In this document: piece after piece, positions 9,762-18,862 of the stretch
Position numbering within the stretch: the first letter of the stretch is position 1
How the letters are laid out: each line of letters starts with the position of its first letter
Source of the DNA: an uncultured Alphaproteobacteria bacterium
Lineage (GTDB): Bacteria; Pseudomonadota; Alphaproteobacteria; Rs-D84
NCBI GenBank assembly: GCA_949878575.1
Contig: CATLAX010000002.1
Coordinates: 129,378-193,377 of the forward strand
Reading direction: 5' to 3'
Length of the DNA stretch: 64,000 nucleotides
The notes under the pieces: model-generated
Seen by the model: the letters and a program-made list of their open reading frames with translations, nothing else
Databases searched by the model: none
What the model was told of the DNA's origin: nothing
Program-made: the position numbers and the translations under genes

Positions 9762-11054
9762 TTATTTCTTATTTAAAATATCACCGGATTTGATAAATTC
9801 CGGACTGTCGTGCGGCAATGATTTCTGGGCTTTTTTGGCGTACGCGCGCGCCTTTTTGTCATTTCCCATCATCGCATAGTATTCCGCCATGGCCCAGTGC
9901 GCCCGCCCATCGTCACCGTATGCACGCGCCAACACCCAATAGGTCAGCGGCGACGGCGACGTCAAATTCGCCCGCAGACACAATTCCCGCGCCCGATCGT
10001 TGTCGCCGGCCGCCGCCCGGTCTGTTAACACCAGCGCCAGCGCCGTCTGAATCTGGGGCGCGGCGTCGCCGAATTTCAACGCATTGTCATACGCCGCAAC
10101 CGCCGCGGCATAATTTCCGGCGGCAAATTCCGCATCCCCCAGCAATTCATAGAAATAAGCATTTTTAGGCTGGCGCCGGGTCAGTTCCTGAGTCTGTCTG
10201 ATTGATGCGTCCAGATTTCCGCCGCGCATATCGGATATGGCGCGCGCGTACAGCGCCGCATCCGACGTATCGGACGCCGGATACAAATCCGCAATCCGCG
10301 ACGGGGAATCCAGATAACCGACAAGTTTCGCCCGGACAAGTTCATACTTTTTCCCGTACTTTGTGTCAGCACTGTTATACTTGCCCGGATGCGCGGCAAT
10401 ATATTCACGCACGTTTTTCAACCGTTCTGCGGTTAAAGGATGGTTTATTCTGTTCGGATTAATTTTTGTTTCCGCCGCACCGGTGATGTCGCGCATCTGT
10501 TCAAAAACAACGACAAACGCATCGGGGTTCTGGCCGGCGCGCCGCATCAAATCCAGCCCCAGGTTATCGGCCATGCGTTCTTCGTCACGCGAAAAAGACA
10601 GCATTCCCTGGGTCGCGACACCGCCGGCCCCGGCCAGCACCCCCGCCCCCAGCGACGGTTCCCCGGATGCCGCCATTAACCCGATGCCCAGCGCCTGAAT
10701 CAGCAGAGCGCGCCGCATTTCCGCCGCCATGCGGTCCGCCATTTGGGCCATATGCCCGCCGATTGTATGCCCCAGCTCGTGCGCGACAACCGCCTGCAGG
10801 GCGGCGGGCGATTTGATTTGTGTCAACAGACCTGTATAAATATATATATCTTCGCCCCCGGAAACAAACGCGTTGAAATCATCGTCGTGAACAATATGAA
10901 TCTTTAGCCGCGCGGGCGATATGTTCGCGGCGGACGCAATTGGCGACACCAAATCCGCCAGCAGGCGCTCCGTCTCTGTATCGTTAATCAGTGTCGCCCC
11001 GCGCAGCGGTGAAACAACAAACATACAGCATAAAATCACCAGAAATTTACGCAC
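9762..11054 (-). CDS. Periplasmic M48 metalloprotease with TPR repeats (BepA/YfgC-like)
   Basis: About 430 residues. I favour the GTG at 11054 because GGGG sits 9 nt upstream and it gives a clean signal peptide (RKFLVILCCMFVVSPLRG). The zinc site is HELGHTIGGH near residue 115 with a downstream Glu region, followed by a hydrophobic amphipathic stretch and C-terminal TPR-like repeats (about 300-430). Such proteases sit in the periplasm and quality-control outer-membrane beta-barrel and LptD assembly. The start overlaps the recG stop by 8 nt, so it is translationally coupled to recG. Confidence 0.88.
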   Translation of the reverse strand: MRKFLVILCCMFVVSPLRGATLINDTETERLLADLVSPIASAANISPARLKIHIVHDDDFNAFVSGGEDIYIYTGLLTQIKSPAALQAVVAHELGHTIGGHMAQMADRMAAEMRRALLIQALGIGLMAASGEPSLGAGVLAGAGGVATQGMLSFSRDEERMADNLGLDLMRRAGQNPDAFVVVFEQMRDITGAAETKINPNRINHPLTAERLKNVREYIAAHPGKYNSADTKYGKKYELVRAKLVGYLDSPSRIADLYPASDTSDAALYARAISDMRGGNLDASIRQTQELTRRQPKNAYFYELLGDAEFAAGNYAAAVAAYDNALKFGDAAPQIQTALALVLTDRAAAGDNDRARELCLRANLTSPSPLTYWVLARAYGDDGRAHWAMAEYYAMMGNDKKARAYAKKAQKSLPHDSPEFIKSGDILNKK

Positions 11055-13101
11055 TGATTGTATCCCCACGGTCAAAAATATACATCAGGTCACGTGTCCA
11101 GCCGTCGTCCGTCGTGCCGTCCATTGCCGCCCGCGATGCCAGGCGAAACAAATCACGATGCATGCGATAGTCTACAAAATGATACTGAATCCATCCGCTT
11201 TGCCGGGTACCGATTAGTTCGCCCACGCCGCGCATCATCAAATCCTGTTCGGCAATGGCAAAACCGTCATCCGTTTCACACAGCACGTCCAGACGGCGCA
11301 GGCCGTCATCGCCAACCGCGCGCCCGAACAACAATATACAATAAGACTGCAGATTGCCGCGCCCGACGCGCCCGCGCAGCTGGTGCAGGGCGGCCAGGCC
11401 AAAGCGTTCCGCATTTTCAATAACTATTATCGTTGCACGCGGCACGTCAATGCCAACCTCTATCACGGTTGTTGCAACCAAAATCTTCATCGCGGAATTA
11501 TCGTCGGCAAATTCCGCCATGACCGCATCACGGCGCTTTTTATCCATCTGGCCGTGAACCAGACCCACGGACGGGAAATATTTTTCCAGATATTCATGGC
11601 GCGCAGACGCCGCGGTCATGGTGGTGTCTTCCCCGTCCTCTACCAGTGGACAGACCCAAAAAACCTTTGCCCCGGCGGCAATCTGGGGCGCCAGATGCGC
11701 CGTTAATTCGTCAATTCGCGACATTGGAATCTTAGATGTCCTTATCGGCAGACGGCCGGCCGGCTTTTCATTTATCACGGACACATCCATATCGCCATAC
11801 ATCGTCATGGACAGCGTTCGCGGTATCGGCGTCGCCGACAGCGCCAGCATATCCGGATGCGCGCCCTTGGCACGCAGAGCCTCGCGCTGGGCCACGCCAA
11901 AGCGATGCTGTTCGTCTATGACAACCAGACCCAAATCCTTGTATTCAACGTCATCTGAAAACAGTGCGTGTGTGCCGACGACAATGCGCGTGCGGCCAGA
12001 GCGCAGCGATATTAACTTCTCGCGGCGCGCGGCGCCCTTGTCCCGGCCAGTTAAAACATCGCACACAATGCCGATTTTATCGCACATCGGTTTTAATTTT
12101 GCATAATGCTGCTGGGCCAGTGTGTCCGTCGGCGCCAACAGGGCCGTCTGGCCCGCCCGTTCCGCCATGTGCACCGCCGCCGCCAGGGCGACGATTGTCT
12201 TGCCACTGCCGACATCGCCCTGAACCAGGCGCATCATCGGAATGTCGCGCGACATGTCCGCAAATATCTCGTCCAGTGTTCTGCGCTGCGCCCCCGTCAA
12301 TTCAAACGACAGCGATGCATAAAACCGGTCCATTAAATCATATTTTTTCGCCCGAACCGCGCGGCGGTTTCGCACATCCAGACGCGCGCGACGGCTGATT
12401 GCAATGGCCGACTGATGCGCCAACAATTCGTAATATGCCAGCTTTGCCGGCGCCGCCGCATTTGGCAGTAATGCATCCGCACTGTCCGGGAAATGAATGT
12501 CATGCAATGCATCAAAAAATTCGCGGGTGTTTTCATCCGCCCCGGCCAGCCTGTCCGGCAACGCCGCAAAAACCTGGTCGCGAATATTTGCAAATGTCTT
12601 TTGTGTCACGCCCTCGCCCGCGGGATATATTACCTGCATTGACGGGATACGCGATATGTTTTCAAGCTCTTCTATAAATTCCGGATGATTTATTATGTTG
12701 CGGGTGCCGCTGCGCTCCAGCTTTCCGCTGACGATACGCCACGCGCCCACGGGCAGCTTTTTCAACCAATATTCCAAAAAATTAGAATTAAAAAACTGTA
12801 TCGTCACCACATCGCCCGCACGGTCCGCACAAACAATCTGGGTCGGCACGCGCCGGCCGCGGAAAGACCGCGCCGTGCGAACAGACTTTACCTGCAGCTC
12901 AATGGTTATTGTTTGGCCGGGCGTGGCGGCGGACGCACAATCCGTAACCGTTCGCGGTCGCACCCCGGACGGCCGGTGCAGCATAAAATCCAGCACGCGC
13001 CGACCGCCGATTACATCGTTTAAGCGCGCGGCCAGAACGGGGCCAACCCCCTTAACAAACTGCAGATCGGTATTTAGAAAATCAAACAGGTCTTTCTTCA
13101 T
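11047..13101 (-). CDS. recG: ATP-dependent DNA helicase RecG
   Basis: 684 residues from the ATG at 13101, which gives the conserved start MKKDLFDFLNTDLQFVKGVGP. An N-terminal wedge/OB domain is followed by a superfamily 2 helicase core with Walker A GDVGSGKTIVALAA, DEQHRFGV (motif II), SATPIPRTL (motif III), and the C-terminal motifs ATTVIEVGIDVPRA and QLRGRVGRG. RecG remodels stalled replication forks and reverses Holliday structures. Length is close to that of E. coli. It is first in an operon with the M48 protease. Confidence 0.96.
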   Translation of the reverse strand: MKKDLFDFLNTDLQFVKGVGPVLAARLNDVIGGRRVLDFMLHRPSGVRPRTVTDCASAATPGQTITIELQVKSVRTARSFRGRRVPTQIVCADRAGDVVTIQFFNSNFLEYWLKKLPVGAWRIVSGKLERSGTRNIINHPEFIEELENISRIPSMQVIYPAGEGVTQKTFANIRDQVFAALPDRLAGADENTREFFDALHDIHFPDSADALLPNAAAPAKLAYYELLAHQSAIAISRRARLDVRNRRAVRAKKYDLMDRFYASLSFELTGAQRRTLDEIFADMSRDIPMMRLVQGDVGSGKTIVALAAAVHMAERAGQTALLAPTDTLAQQHYAKLKPMCDKIGIVCDVLTGRDKGAARREKLISLRSGRTRIVVGTHALFSDDVEYKDLGLVVIDEQHRFGVAQREALRAKGAHPDMLALSATPIPRTLSMTMYGDMDVSVINEKPAGRLPIRTSKIPMSRIDELTAHLAPQIAAGAKVFWVCPLVEDGEDTTMTAASARHEYLEKYFPSVGLVHGQMDKKRRDAVMAEFADDNSAMKILVATTVIEVGIDVPRATIIVIENAERFGLAALHQLRGRVGRGNLQSYCILLFGRAVGDDGLRRLDVLCETDDGFAIAEQDLMMRGVGELIGTRQSGWIQYHFVDYRMHRDLFRLASRAAMDGTTDDGWTRDLMYIFDRGDTISA

Positions 13102-13197
13102 TACACCAAAGAATGTAACGAAATCCGCCTGATTATTCAATAATAAAAAAGATATTGCGCATTTCCGCAAGAAACATTATAATATGCCTAAAATAAA

Positions 13198-13222
13198 CCA
13201 ACGATAAGGTTGGCTTTTTTTA
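13198..13222 (+). terminator. Terminator-like hairpin without an obvious upstream gene
   Basis: CCAAC and GTTGG form a short stem with a GATAA loop, followed by a T-run on the plus strand. No plus-strand gene ends here, so it may close a short unannotated transcript beginning in the recG 5' region, or act as a leader element for the cysteine-rich gene at 13299. Confidence 0.4.
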
Positions 13223-13298
13223 TTTTTACAAAAAACTTAGATTCCCGCATGATGTTGCCCCCGCTTTTATGCCTAATTAAACTGTTGGTTTTTGTGCG

Positions 13299-13613
13299 AT
13301 GATTGTGGCGGCGATGCCATATACGGCAAATGCGACATCTGTATCAACATGCCTTACTGACACACAAGCGTGTGCGGGAAAAAACAGTGGCTGTGCACAC
13401 CCTACAGGCCAATACAGCGCATATTCTTGTATCAGCGGATGGACATTATCAGGCACAACATGTTACCGTTCATCCACCACCGGCAGTGACAGTACCGGTA
13501 ACTATAAAATGGAATATACGTCTTGTGCCGCAACCCGTCATCAATGTTATACATATACTACATCATGCGGAACAATGGATTTGTATTGTAAAGCTGCTAC
13601 TACTGGAAGCTAA
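13299..13613 (+). CDS. Small cysteine-rich, possibly secreted protein; signal sequence damaged
   Basis: 104 residues beginning MIVAAMPYTANATSVSTC with about ten cysteines and motifs such as SGWTLSGTTCYRSS. Composition (Ser, Thr, Gly, Cys) is that of an exported protein, and ANA resembles a signal-peptidase site, but the basic n-region and hydrophobic core expected before it are missing: an in-frame stop lies 10 codons upstream. A frameshift in the first codons would explain this. No Shine-Dalgarno is clear. Not recognised as a family; it may be a decaying relative of the secreted cysteine-rich proteins near 35-37 kb. Confidence 0.4.
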   Translation: MIVAAMPYTANATSVSTCLTDTQACAGKNSGCAHPTGQYSAYSCISGWTLSGTTCYRSSTTGSDSTGNYKMEYTSCAATRHQCYTYTTSCGTMDLYCKAATTGS

Positions 13614-13614
13614 A

Positions 13615-13649
13615 AAACATCCGCGGTTATTTGATAACCGCGGATTTTA
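13615..13649. terminator. Bidirectional terminator
   Basis: ATCCGCGGTTAT and its complement around a TTG loop form a 12-bp stem with A-rich and T-rich flanks, serving both the plus-strand cysteine-rich gene and the minus-strand phage operon. The stop codon of the last phage gene lies inside the stem. Confidence 0.8.
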
Positions 13650-13884
13650 TTAGTGTTACATCTTCCTTGATGCCGTCTATTTTCATCTGCAACTGGCCTA
13701 TGCCGGTTTCCAGTATCGTCGCGCGATTTTCAAGGGCGGTTATACGATGCTCGTTTCGCTCTATTTCGGCCAGGGATGAATCCTGGCGGGCGACCCAGTA
13801 AATCATCCCGGCAACGAAGACTATTAAAAACCATCCGTCACGCAAAATATAAAAAAAGCCCATTATTCCGTTTTCTTTTTTCAT
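13627..13884 (-). CDS. Phage-module membrane/coiled-coil protein
   Basis: 85 residues from the ATG at 13884 (MKKENGIMGFFYILRDGW). One transmembrane helix (about residues 15-35, FLIVFVAGMIYWVA) is followed by a charged coiled coil (residues 40-80, with heptads such as RITALENRATILETGIGQL). It is the last gene of the phage operon and overlaps the bidirectional terminator. The layout resembles small spanin- or holin-associated proteins but no family is recognisable. Confidence 0.6.
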   Translation of the reverse strand: MKKENGIMGFFYILRDGWFLIVFVAGMIYWVARQDSSLAEIERNEHRITALENRATILETGIGQLQMKIDGIKEDVTLIKSAVIK

Positions 13885-13885
13885 G

Positions 13886-14080
13886 TCATAATTTTCCCCG
13901 TCGGGCCAGGTTTTCAATTTGGTGAACCAGGGCGCGCTGCGCTTCCAGCCCGCGCAATTCCGCATCCGTGGCCCCCGCCCCCAGCGTGCGTTCTATCGTA
14001 ATATGACGCAGATGCTGCAGCACCGCCGCACCGGCCGCGGTCGCGAAACAACGCGCGTAATTCTGTTCCATGTCCTGCAT
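13886..14080 (-). CDS. Bbp19-like small phage protein
   Basis: 64 residues containing ARCFATAAGAAVLQHLRH and an ATDAELRGLEAQRALVHQIE segment, the pattern of the Bbp19-type proteins encoded after the portal gene in alphaproteobacterial podophages and gene-transfer-like clusters. Function is unknown. Its start shares a base with the portal stop and its stop lies 1 nt before the next start, so all three are coupled. Confidence 0.7.
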   Translation of the reverse strand: MQDMEQNYARCFATAAGAAVLQHLRHITIERTLGAGATDAELRGLEAQRALVHQIENLARRGKL

Positions 14081-15333
14081 TACGCCACCTCTTGCAGCGA
14101 CGCGGTCATGTTTTCGGCCGCGGCCATCTTTACAATCGGCGCCAGATATTTAAGCTCGGCATCACTGTGCAGCGTAATTCTGTCTATTGCGCCGCGACGC
14201 GACAGTATCTGCAGCCCGCGTTCCACCAACGGCCGTATAAATTCATGCAGCAGGCGCCCGTACGTCGCCCCCAAAATCCGAACCATATCGGCATTGCGCG
14301 CCAAAATTTCCGTCGCTGTCATTTCTTTTTCACTAAGCAGCCCCAGCCGATCCGCCAACATCGCATGACGTATCCGTTCGCGCAGATCTTTCAGTATCAG
14401 TTGCGACACGTCAAAATCAGCCCCGGACGCCAGCGGTGTCAAACCGGAACTGCCCACGGCCTTTGGTATTATCGCACCGGGCGTCAAATTTATATTCGCC
14501 AGATTTATAACACCGTCATCATCGGCCTGCCAGATGCCGGATACAGCAATTGTTGCGTTTTTCAGAACCAGTTCCACAACCTTGTTCGCCGTCTTGATAT
14601 CCGGCAACGCGCGCAAAACCGGGCCGCGGCCGTATTGTTCGCCACTGGCCACCGACCAGCGGAATATTATATACGGGCTGGTCTCAAAAGTGCCGGTGGA
14701 AACAATGTTGTTTTCCACGTCCCCGCCCGCATCCAGCCATGCGGTAAATTCCGTACCGACCAGGCATTGAACCAGGCGCAGCGGCATGTCCGGATCACGC
14801 TTAACAGATTCCCGGATGTCCGCCGGCGGTGTCCATGACGGATAACGCTGCATAACCTCAGAGGCCGGCATGGACGTTGTGTGAAACACCGCCCCCGGCA
14901 AAACCGCTATGTCATGCATCGGAATTGCGGTAAAAGAAAACGCCGATGCGGCGCCTATTGGGTTTTCCGCCATAAACAGGCACGCCGTCCCCAGCGTTAT
15001 CAAATCCATGTAACACTGGTGTACCGTCGTATAAAAATTTGAATCGTTTATATTCGCACGCAGCGCGGCAACCGCCGGCGCGGCATCCGGGGAATCGGCG
15101 CTTTCCGGAACCAGATCCAGCCACATTGATTCCGGCGGGGTCAGCAAAGAATACATTGCCGCCGCCAGATTGTCCGCAGAATCCGCCGCCGTTGCATCAA
15201 ACAGCGCGGCCGCATCCGCATCATCACGCGGCATCGTATACTTTATCGCCGAATCCCAGCGGTTTATCCACGGCGCACGCGCATCCAGCGCACGACGGTA
15301 CATTTTTTGTAATTGCCCAATATTGTTTTGCAT
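14080..15333 (-). CDS. Phage portal (head-to-tail connecting) protein
   Basis: 417 residues from the ATG at 15333, with AGGAG 8 nt upstream. The N-terminus (LQKMYRRALDARAPWINRWD), LLTPPESMWLDL, the TGTFETSPYIIFRW segment and the helix-rich C-terminal ATEILARNADMVRILGATYG match the T7-like head-tail connector family that forms the dodecameric DNA-translocation ring. It is about 100 residues shorter than typical members and lacks the usual C-terminal extension. It lies 25 bp after the terminase nuclease half. Confidence 0.88.
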   Translation of the reverse strand: MQNNIGQLQKMYRRALDARAPWINRWDSAIKYTMPRDDADAAALFDATAADSADNLAAAMYSLLTPPESMWLDLVPESADSPDAAPAVAALRANINDSNFYTTVHQCYMDLITLGTACLFMAENPIGAASAFSFTAIPMHDIAVLPGAVFHTTSMPASEVMQRYPSWTPPADIRESVKRDPDMPLRLVQCLVGTEFTAWLDAGGDVENNIVSTGTFETSPYIIFRWSVASGEQYGRGPVLRALPDIKTANKVVELVLKNATIAVSGIWQADDDGVINLANINLTPGAIIPKAVGSSGLTPLASGADFDVSQLILKDLRERIRHAMLADRLGLLSEKEMTATEILARNADMVRILGATYGRLLHEFIRPLVERGLQILSRRGAIDRITLHSDAELKYLAPIVKMAAAENMTASLQEVA

Positions 15334-15358
15334 GGTATTTCTCCTTTTGTGTTTATAT

Positions 15359-16207
15359 TTAGATTTTAAAATTTGTGTTCGCGGTAAATGTTTGAACACG
15401 CCCGCCCGCGGGGCGCAGCGGCCACGGCACAATGCTTAACGCACCGGCCAACGCATCCAGACCGTCGTCGTGCGTTACGGCGCCGATTGGACTCCATCCC
15501 AGCATTTCCGACATTAACAAAGTCTGGCGAACACGTTCATGCGCATACAGCCGCCCCGTGGTCAGCAGCGGTTCTATGGCATCCAAAATTCTTGATTCTT
15601 TGTTTTTGGTGTTTACTATCTTTTGAACAAATATATTCGCACCACGGCGGGCCGCGACATCCCGCATTATTTCCGGCAGCGCGTTTCCTATACCATTCGT
15701 CTCTATGGCGATACGGCGCAGCGCACGGCCGGCCATAAAATCCAGCACCATGTCGCACTGGCGCGCCAGCGGATGCGATTCACCGTCATCCACCGTTAAA
15801 TACAACACCTCATGAACAAATGCGCGACGTGTTGCGTCATTGCGGAACAACAACACGCAAACACTGCCGTCGGCGCGGCGTCTGCCGCCGGACGGATCCC
15901 AGTATACGGCCGCCCCGGTCACGGCGTCATCCCCGATGCGGGCGTGCGCCGCATCAAATTCCGCATTATAAAAATGCAAGGCGCCCGGGTCCAGCCGCAC
16001 TCGTTCCGGCGGAACGCATTCCAGCATCATTTGTGACAAAAAGTGTCGCCGGCCAACCGTTTCGCGCATTTCTTCTATACGCGCCACCGGAAACATTTCC
16101 GGCCAGGCCGGATTTCCGGCACTGTCCACGACTGGAATTTTCAACTGTTTGAACCCGCGTAAAAAAGGCGTTGAAATACCAAAATTTTTATATACTATAT
16201 CTGGCAT
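15359..16207 (-). CDS. Terminase large subunit, C-terminal nuclease half (split gene)
   Basis: About 282 residues if begun at the ATG at 16207, which overlaps the dnaB start on the other strand; homology begins near FGISTPFLRGFKQLKIP. It contains FPVARIEEMRETVGRRHFLSQM, the RNase H-like strand GAAVYWDPSGGRR (catalytic Asp), IAIETNGIG and the terminal THDDGLDALAGAL motif, all from the nuclease domain of phage TerL. The matching ATPase half is at 19513-20157; together they give about 475 residues, a normal TerL. It cannot cut and package DNA alone. Confidence 0.8.
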   Translation of the reverse strand: MPDIVYKNFGISTPFLRGFKQLKIPVVDSAGNPAWPEMFPVARIEEMRETVGRRHFLSQMMLECVPPERVRLDPGALHFYNAEFDAAHARIGDDAVTGAAVYWDPSGGRRRADGSVCVLLFRNDATRRAFVHEVLYLTVDDGESHPLARQCDMVLDFMAGRALRRIAIETNGIGNALPEIMRDVAARRGANIFVQKIVNTKNKESRILDAIEPLLTTGRLYAHERVRQTLLMSEMLGWSPIGAVTHDDGLDALAGALSIVPWPLRPAGGRVQTFTANTNFKI

Positions 16208-17759
16208 GGACTTTACTCCCAAAACATTGCCGACAAACGTTGAAGCCGAACAGGCCGTTCTGGCCGCGGTATTGATGAACAACCGCGCCTTGGAACGCGT
16301 GTCGGAATTTCTGCGACCAGAGCATTTTTCCCATCCCGCCCACCAGGAAATATACAAACTGGCGCAAAAGCAGTTTGCCGCCGGAATACCGTTTGATATA
16401 ATTACGGCAAAAAACTATCTTGACCAACAAGGCGTGCTGGAATCGGTCGGCGGCGTGGATTATTTGACACAGCTGGCCGGGGCCGGCGCCACGGTTGTAA
16501 ACGTTGACCAGTACGGACGCATCGTCTATGAAAACGCGTTGCGGCGCGAACTGATAAACATCGGCCAGGGAATCACGGACGCCGCGTTTGTAGAAGACCT
16601 TGACAATCCTGTGTCATCACAGATTGAACAGGCGGAACAGAAACTGTTTGACCTGTCCACGATGGGCGACACGGAACACGAGCCCGCATCCATTGCCGAC
16701 GCCCTGACCGAGGCCATGCGCGAGGCAGAGGTTGCATACAAGGCGGACGGAATGCTGTCCGGTTTGACAACGGGCCTGACCGCGCTGGACAAATCAATCA
16801 GCGGCCTGCACCATTCCGATTTGATTATCATTGCCGGGCGTCCCGCAATGGGAAAAACAACACTGGCAATGAACATTGCGTTTAATGCCGCAAATGCGAT
16901 TCTGGCCGGGCGGGCAAATGAAAATTACAAGGGCGCGGTCGTGTTTTTCAGTCTGGAAATGTCAAAATCCCAGCTGGCGGCGCGCGTACTGTCGTCACAG
17001 TCAAAGGTTCCGGCATCCGCCATGCGAGAAGGTAATTTAACGGACGAAGACTGGTTAAAAATGTCACAGTACGCCAACGCGTTAAGCCGCGTGCCGCTGC
17101 ATATTGACGACACGCCGGGCATGTCCGTACCCATGATGCGCACGCGCGCGCGGCGTCTGGCGCGCAAGCATGGCGGAATCGCCCTGATTGTAATAGACTA
17201 TCTGCAGTTAATGACATCACCTGGGGGCAAACGCAACGACAACCGTGTCCAGGAATTGTCCGAAATAACACGCGGGCTAAAAATGCTGGCCAAAGAAATG
17301 GACGTGCCGGTAATCGCCCTGTCACAGCTGTCGCGAAGCGTGGAATCACGCGACGACAAACGCCCGATGCTGTCCGATTTGCGAGAATCGGGGTCCATTG
17401 AACAGGACGCCGACATAGTAATGTTCACATACCGTGACGAATACTATCTGCAAAACCGTGACCCGTCGCAGCGTCTGTCCAGCACCCCCAGCGAGTCGCA
17501 GGTTGAAAACTGGCAGCGTCGTCTGGAACGCGCACGCGGCAAGGCAGAGGTTATTATCGGTAAAAACCGACACGGCCGCCCGGAAACAGTTCATTTGGCA
17601 TTCTTTGGCGATTGGAGTCTGTTTGACAACCTGGACGAACAGGCCGCCCGCGGCGACAACCCATTCGCGGATGCCGCAACCCCGACCAATGCGCCCGCAC
17701 CGGGATTTGACGACAACTCTTTTGACGCCAGCGCCATTCCGGACGACATGCCGTTGTAA
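16206..17759 (+). CDS. dnaB: Replicative DNA helicase DnaB
   Basis: 517 residues from the ATG at 16206, giving MDFTPKTLPTNVEAEQAVLA. The N-terminal helical domain (1-110) is joined by a linker to the RecA-like motor with Walker A GRPAMGKTTLA near 205, Walker B IVIDYLQLM, and SQLSRSVESRDDKRPMLSDL. The EQDADIVMF and IGKNRHGR blocks are standard. It looks like the chromosomal alphaproteobacterial enzyme rather than a phage helicase. It begins the three-gene block that interrupts the terminase gene, and its start codon sits exactly at the left break point. Confidence 0.95.
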   Translation: MDFTPKTLPTNVEAEQAVLAAVLMNNRALERVSEFLRPEHFSHPAHQEIYKLAQKQFAAGIPFDIITAKNYLDQQGVLESVGGVDYLTQLAGAGATVVNVDQYGRIVYENALRRELINIGQGITDAAFVEDLDNPVSSQIEQAEQKLFDLSTMGDTEHEPASIADALTEAMREAEVAYKADGMLSGLTTGLTALDKSISGLHHSDLIIIAGRPAMGKTTLAMNIAFNAANAILAGRANENYKGAVVFFSLEMSKSQLAARVLSSQSKVPASAMREGNLTDEDWLKMSQYANALSRVPLHIDDTPGMSVPMMRTRARRLARKHGGIALIVIDYLQLMTSPGGKRNDNRVQELSEITRGLKMLAKEMDVPVIALSQLSRSVESRDDKRPMLSDLRESGSIEQDADIVMFTYRDEYYLQNRDPSQRLSSTPSESQVENWQRRLERARGKAEVIIGKNRHGRPETVHLAFFGDWSLFDNLDEQAARGDNPFADAATPTNAPAPGFDDNSFDASAIPDDMPL

Positions 17760-17823
17760 TTATTCGCTTGCCTTGCACCTTAAAATTGACTAATATTTTG
17801 TCAAGAATATCAAGGAGTTCGCA

Positions 17824-18831
17824 ATGGCCCAGGAAGAAATAATTTTTCCAAACAACATACGCAATATCCGTTTGGCGGCAGGCATGAAAATGACCGAACT
17901 GGCGCGCCGCGCAAACCTGTCTTTGTCGGCGGTGTCAAAAATTGAAAAAGGCGTGCGGCGCCTTAATCAAAAACAACTGCTGAACATTTGCAACATTCTG
18001 GGTTGTAAACTGTCCGATATTTTCATCAAAGAATCCGACGATGTCGCCAGCCAATGGCAAAACGAAATAAAACGCCGCCTGAACGACAACGAAGACAGCG
18101 GCCTGAAAGTATTCGGCAGCGGAATCCGCAAAATACGCCAGCAGACGGGCAAAACCATCGCCCAGGCGGCCAAAGATGCGGGAATGACACTGTCTGTGTA
18201 CCACAAGATAGAAGTCGGCCAGCGCGAGGTATATGAAAACGAAATTGAACCTTTGGCAAAATCTTTTGCGTACAGTGTTGAATCCCTGTTTGACGAAATC
18301 GCAAAACTATACAAATCCGGCGATTTGAACAAGCAGATAAGCAAGGTTAAAGAACGCGTCAAATCTGTTCTTATTCCCGGCAACCCGCTGTCCGGCATTG
18401 ACATGCACGGCAGCCTGTACGGCGCCAAACTGTACGACAGTGCGCGAAAAAAACTTGTTCCGGTATTCGGAATGCCGGCCGGCAAATCCATTGCGTTTAA
18501 AAAGACCGACAAAACAATGATTGTCGCCCCAATGCCGTTGGAGGCACGCCCCGGAATATACGCGGTTATGCCGAATACAAAGCGCCTGGGCGGATTCATA
18601 CCAGAACAGTCGTACGTTTTTGCAGATTCATCCATTGCACCGGCGGCGGGCGATTTGGCCGTGTTTATTGACGCCGACTTTGATTCGTTGCCGGCGGATA
18701 CAGCGGCAAATGCACACATTGCCGTTGTCCGTACTGATTCCAAGGGCCGCACATATGGTCAGATTGCCGGGCCAGAGGAAAAAATTACGGGCAAATCCAT
18801 GCACAAGGTTATTATGATTGTCATGGAATAA
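17824..18831 (+). CDS. XRE-family regulator with two HTH domains and an S24-like C-terminus
   Basis: 335 residues. Two helix-turn-helix domains are visible, residues 9-65 (MKMTELARRANLSLSAVSKIEKG) split by AGMKMTE and residues 98-155 (TIAQAAKDAGMTLSVYHKIE), each typical of Cro/CI-type binding. After a basic linker, the last 150 residues (GDLAVFIDAD, HIAVVRTDSKG) resemble the LexA/CI dimerisation-peptidase fold, but I cannot identify a Ser-Lys dyad. AAGGAG precedes the ATG. Likely a DNA-binding repressor; whether it is a host gene or a prophage repressor is unclear. Confidence 0.8.
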   Translation: MAQEEIIFPNNIRNIRLAAGMKMTELARRANLSLSAVSKIEKGVRRLNQKQLLNICNILGCKLSDIFIKESDDVASQWQNEIKRRLNDNEDSGLKVFGSGIRKIRQQTGKTIAQAAKDAGMTLSVYHKIEVGQREVYENEIEPLAKSFAYSVESLFDEIAKLYKSGDLNKQISKVKERVKSVLIPGNPLSGIDMHGSLYGAKLYDSARKKLVPVFGMPAGKSIAFKKTDKTMIVAPMPLEARPGIYAVMPNTKRLGGFIPEQSYVFADSSIAPAAGDLAVFIDADFDSLPADTAANAHIAVVRTDSKGRTYGQIAGPEEKITGKSMHKVIMIVME

Positions 18832-18862
18832 CCATATTCAATATCATGCCAGGGGGGACATT

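Noticed and set aside
13198..13222. CCAAC/GTTGG hairpin as another copy of structured RNA family 1
   Set aside because: It lacks the TGAATATATTGAATA loop, P5 and the CCTCCAACC strand.
16206..17759. dnaB as a phage replicative helicase
   Set aside because: Full-length chromosomal-type sequence and N-domain; likely the host gene, though a search for a second dnaB would settle it.
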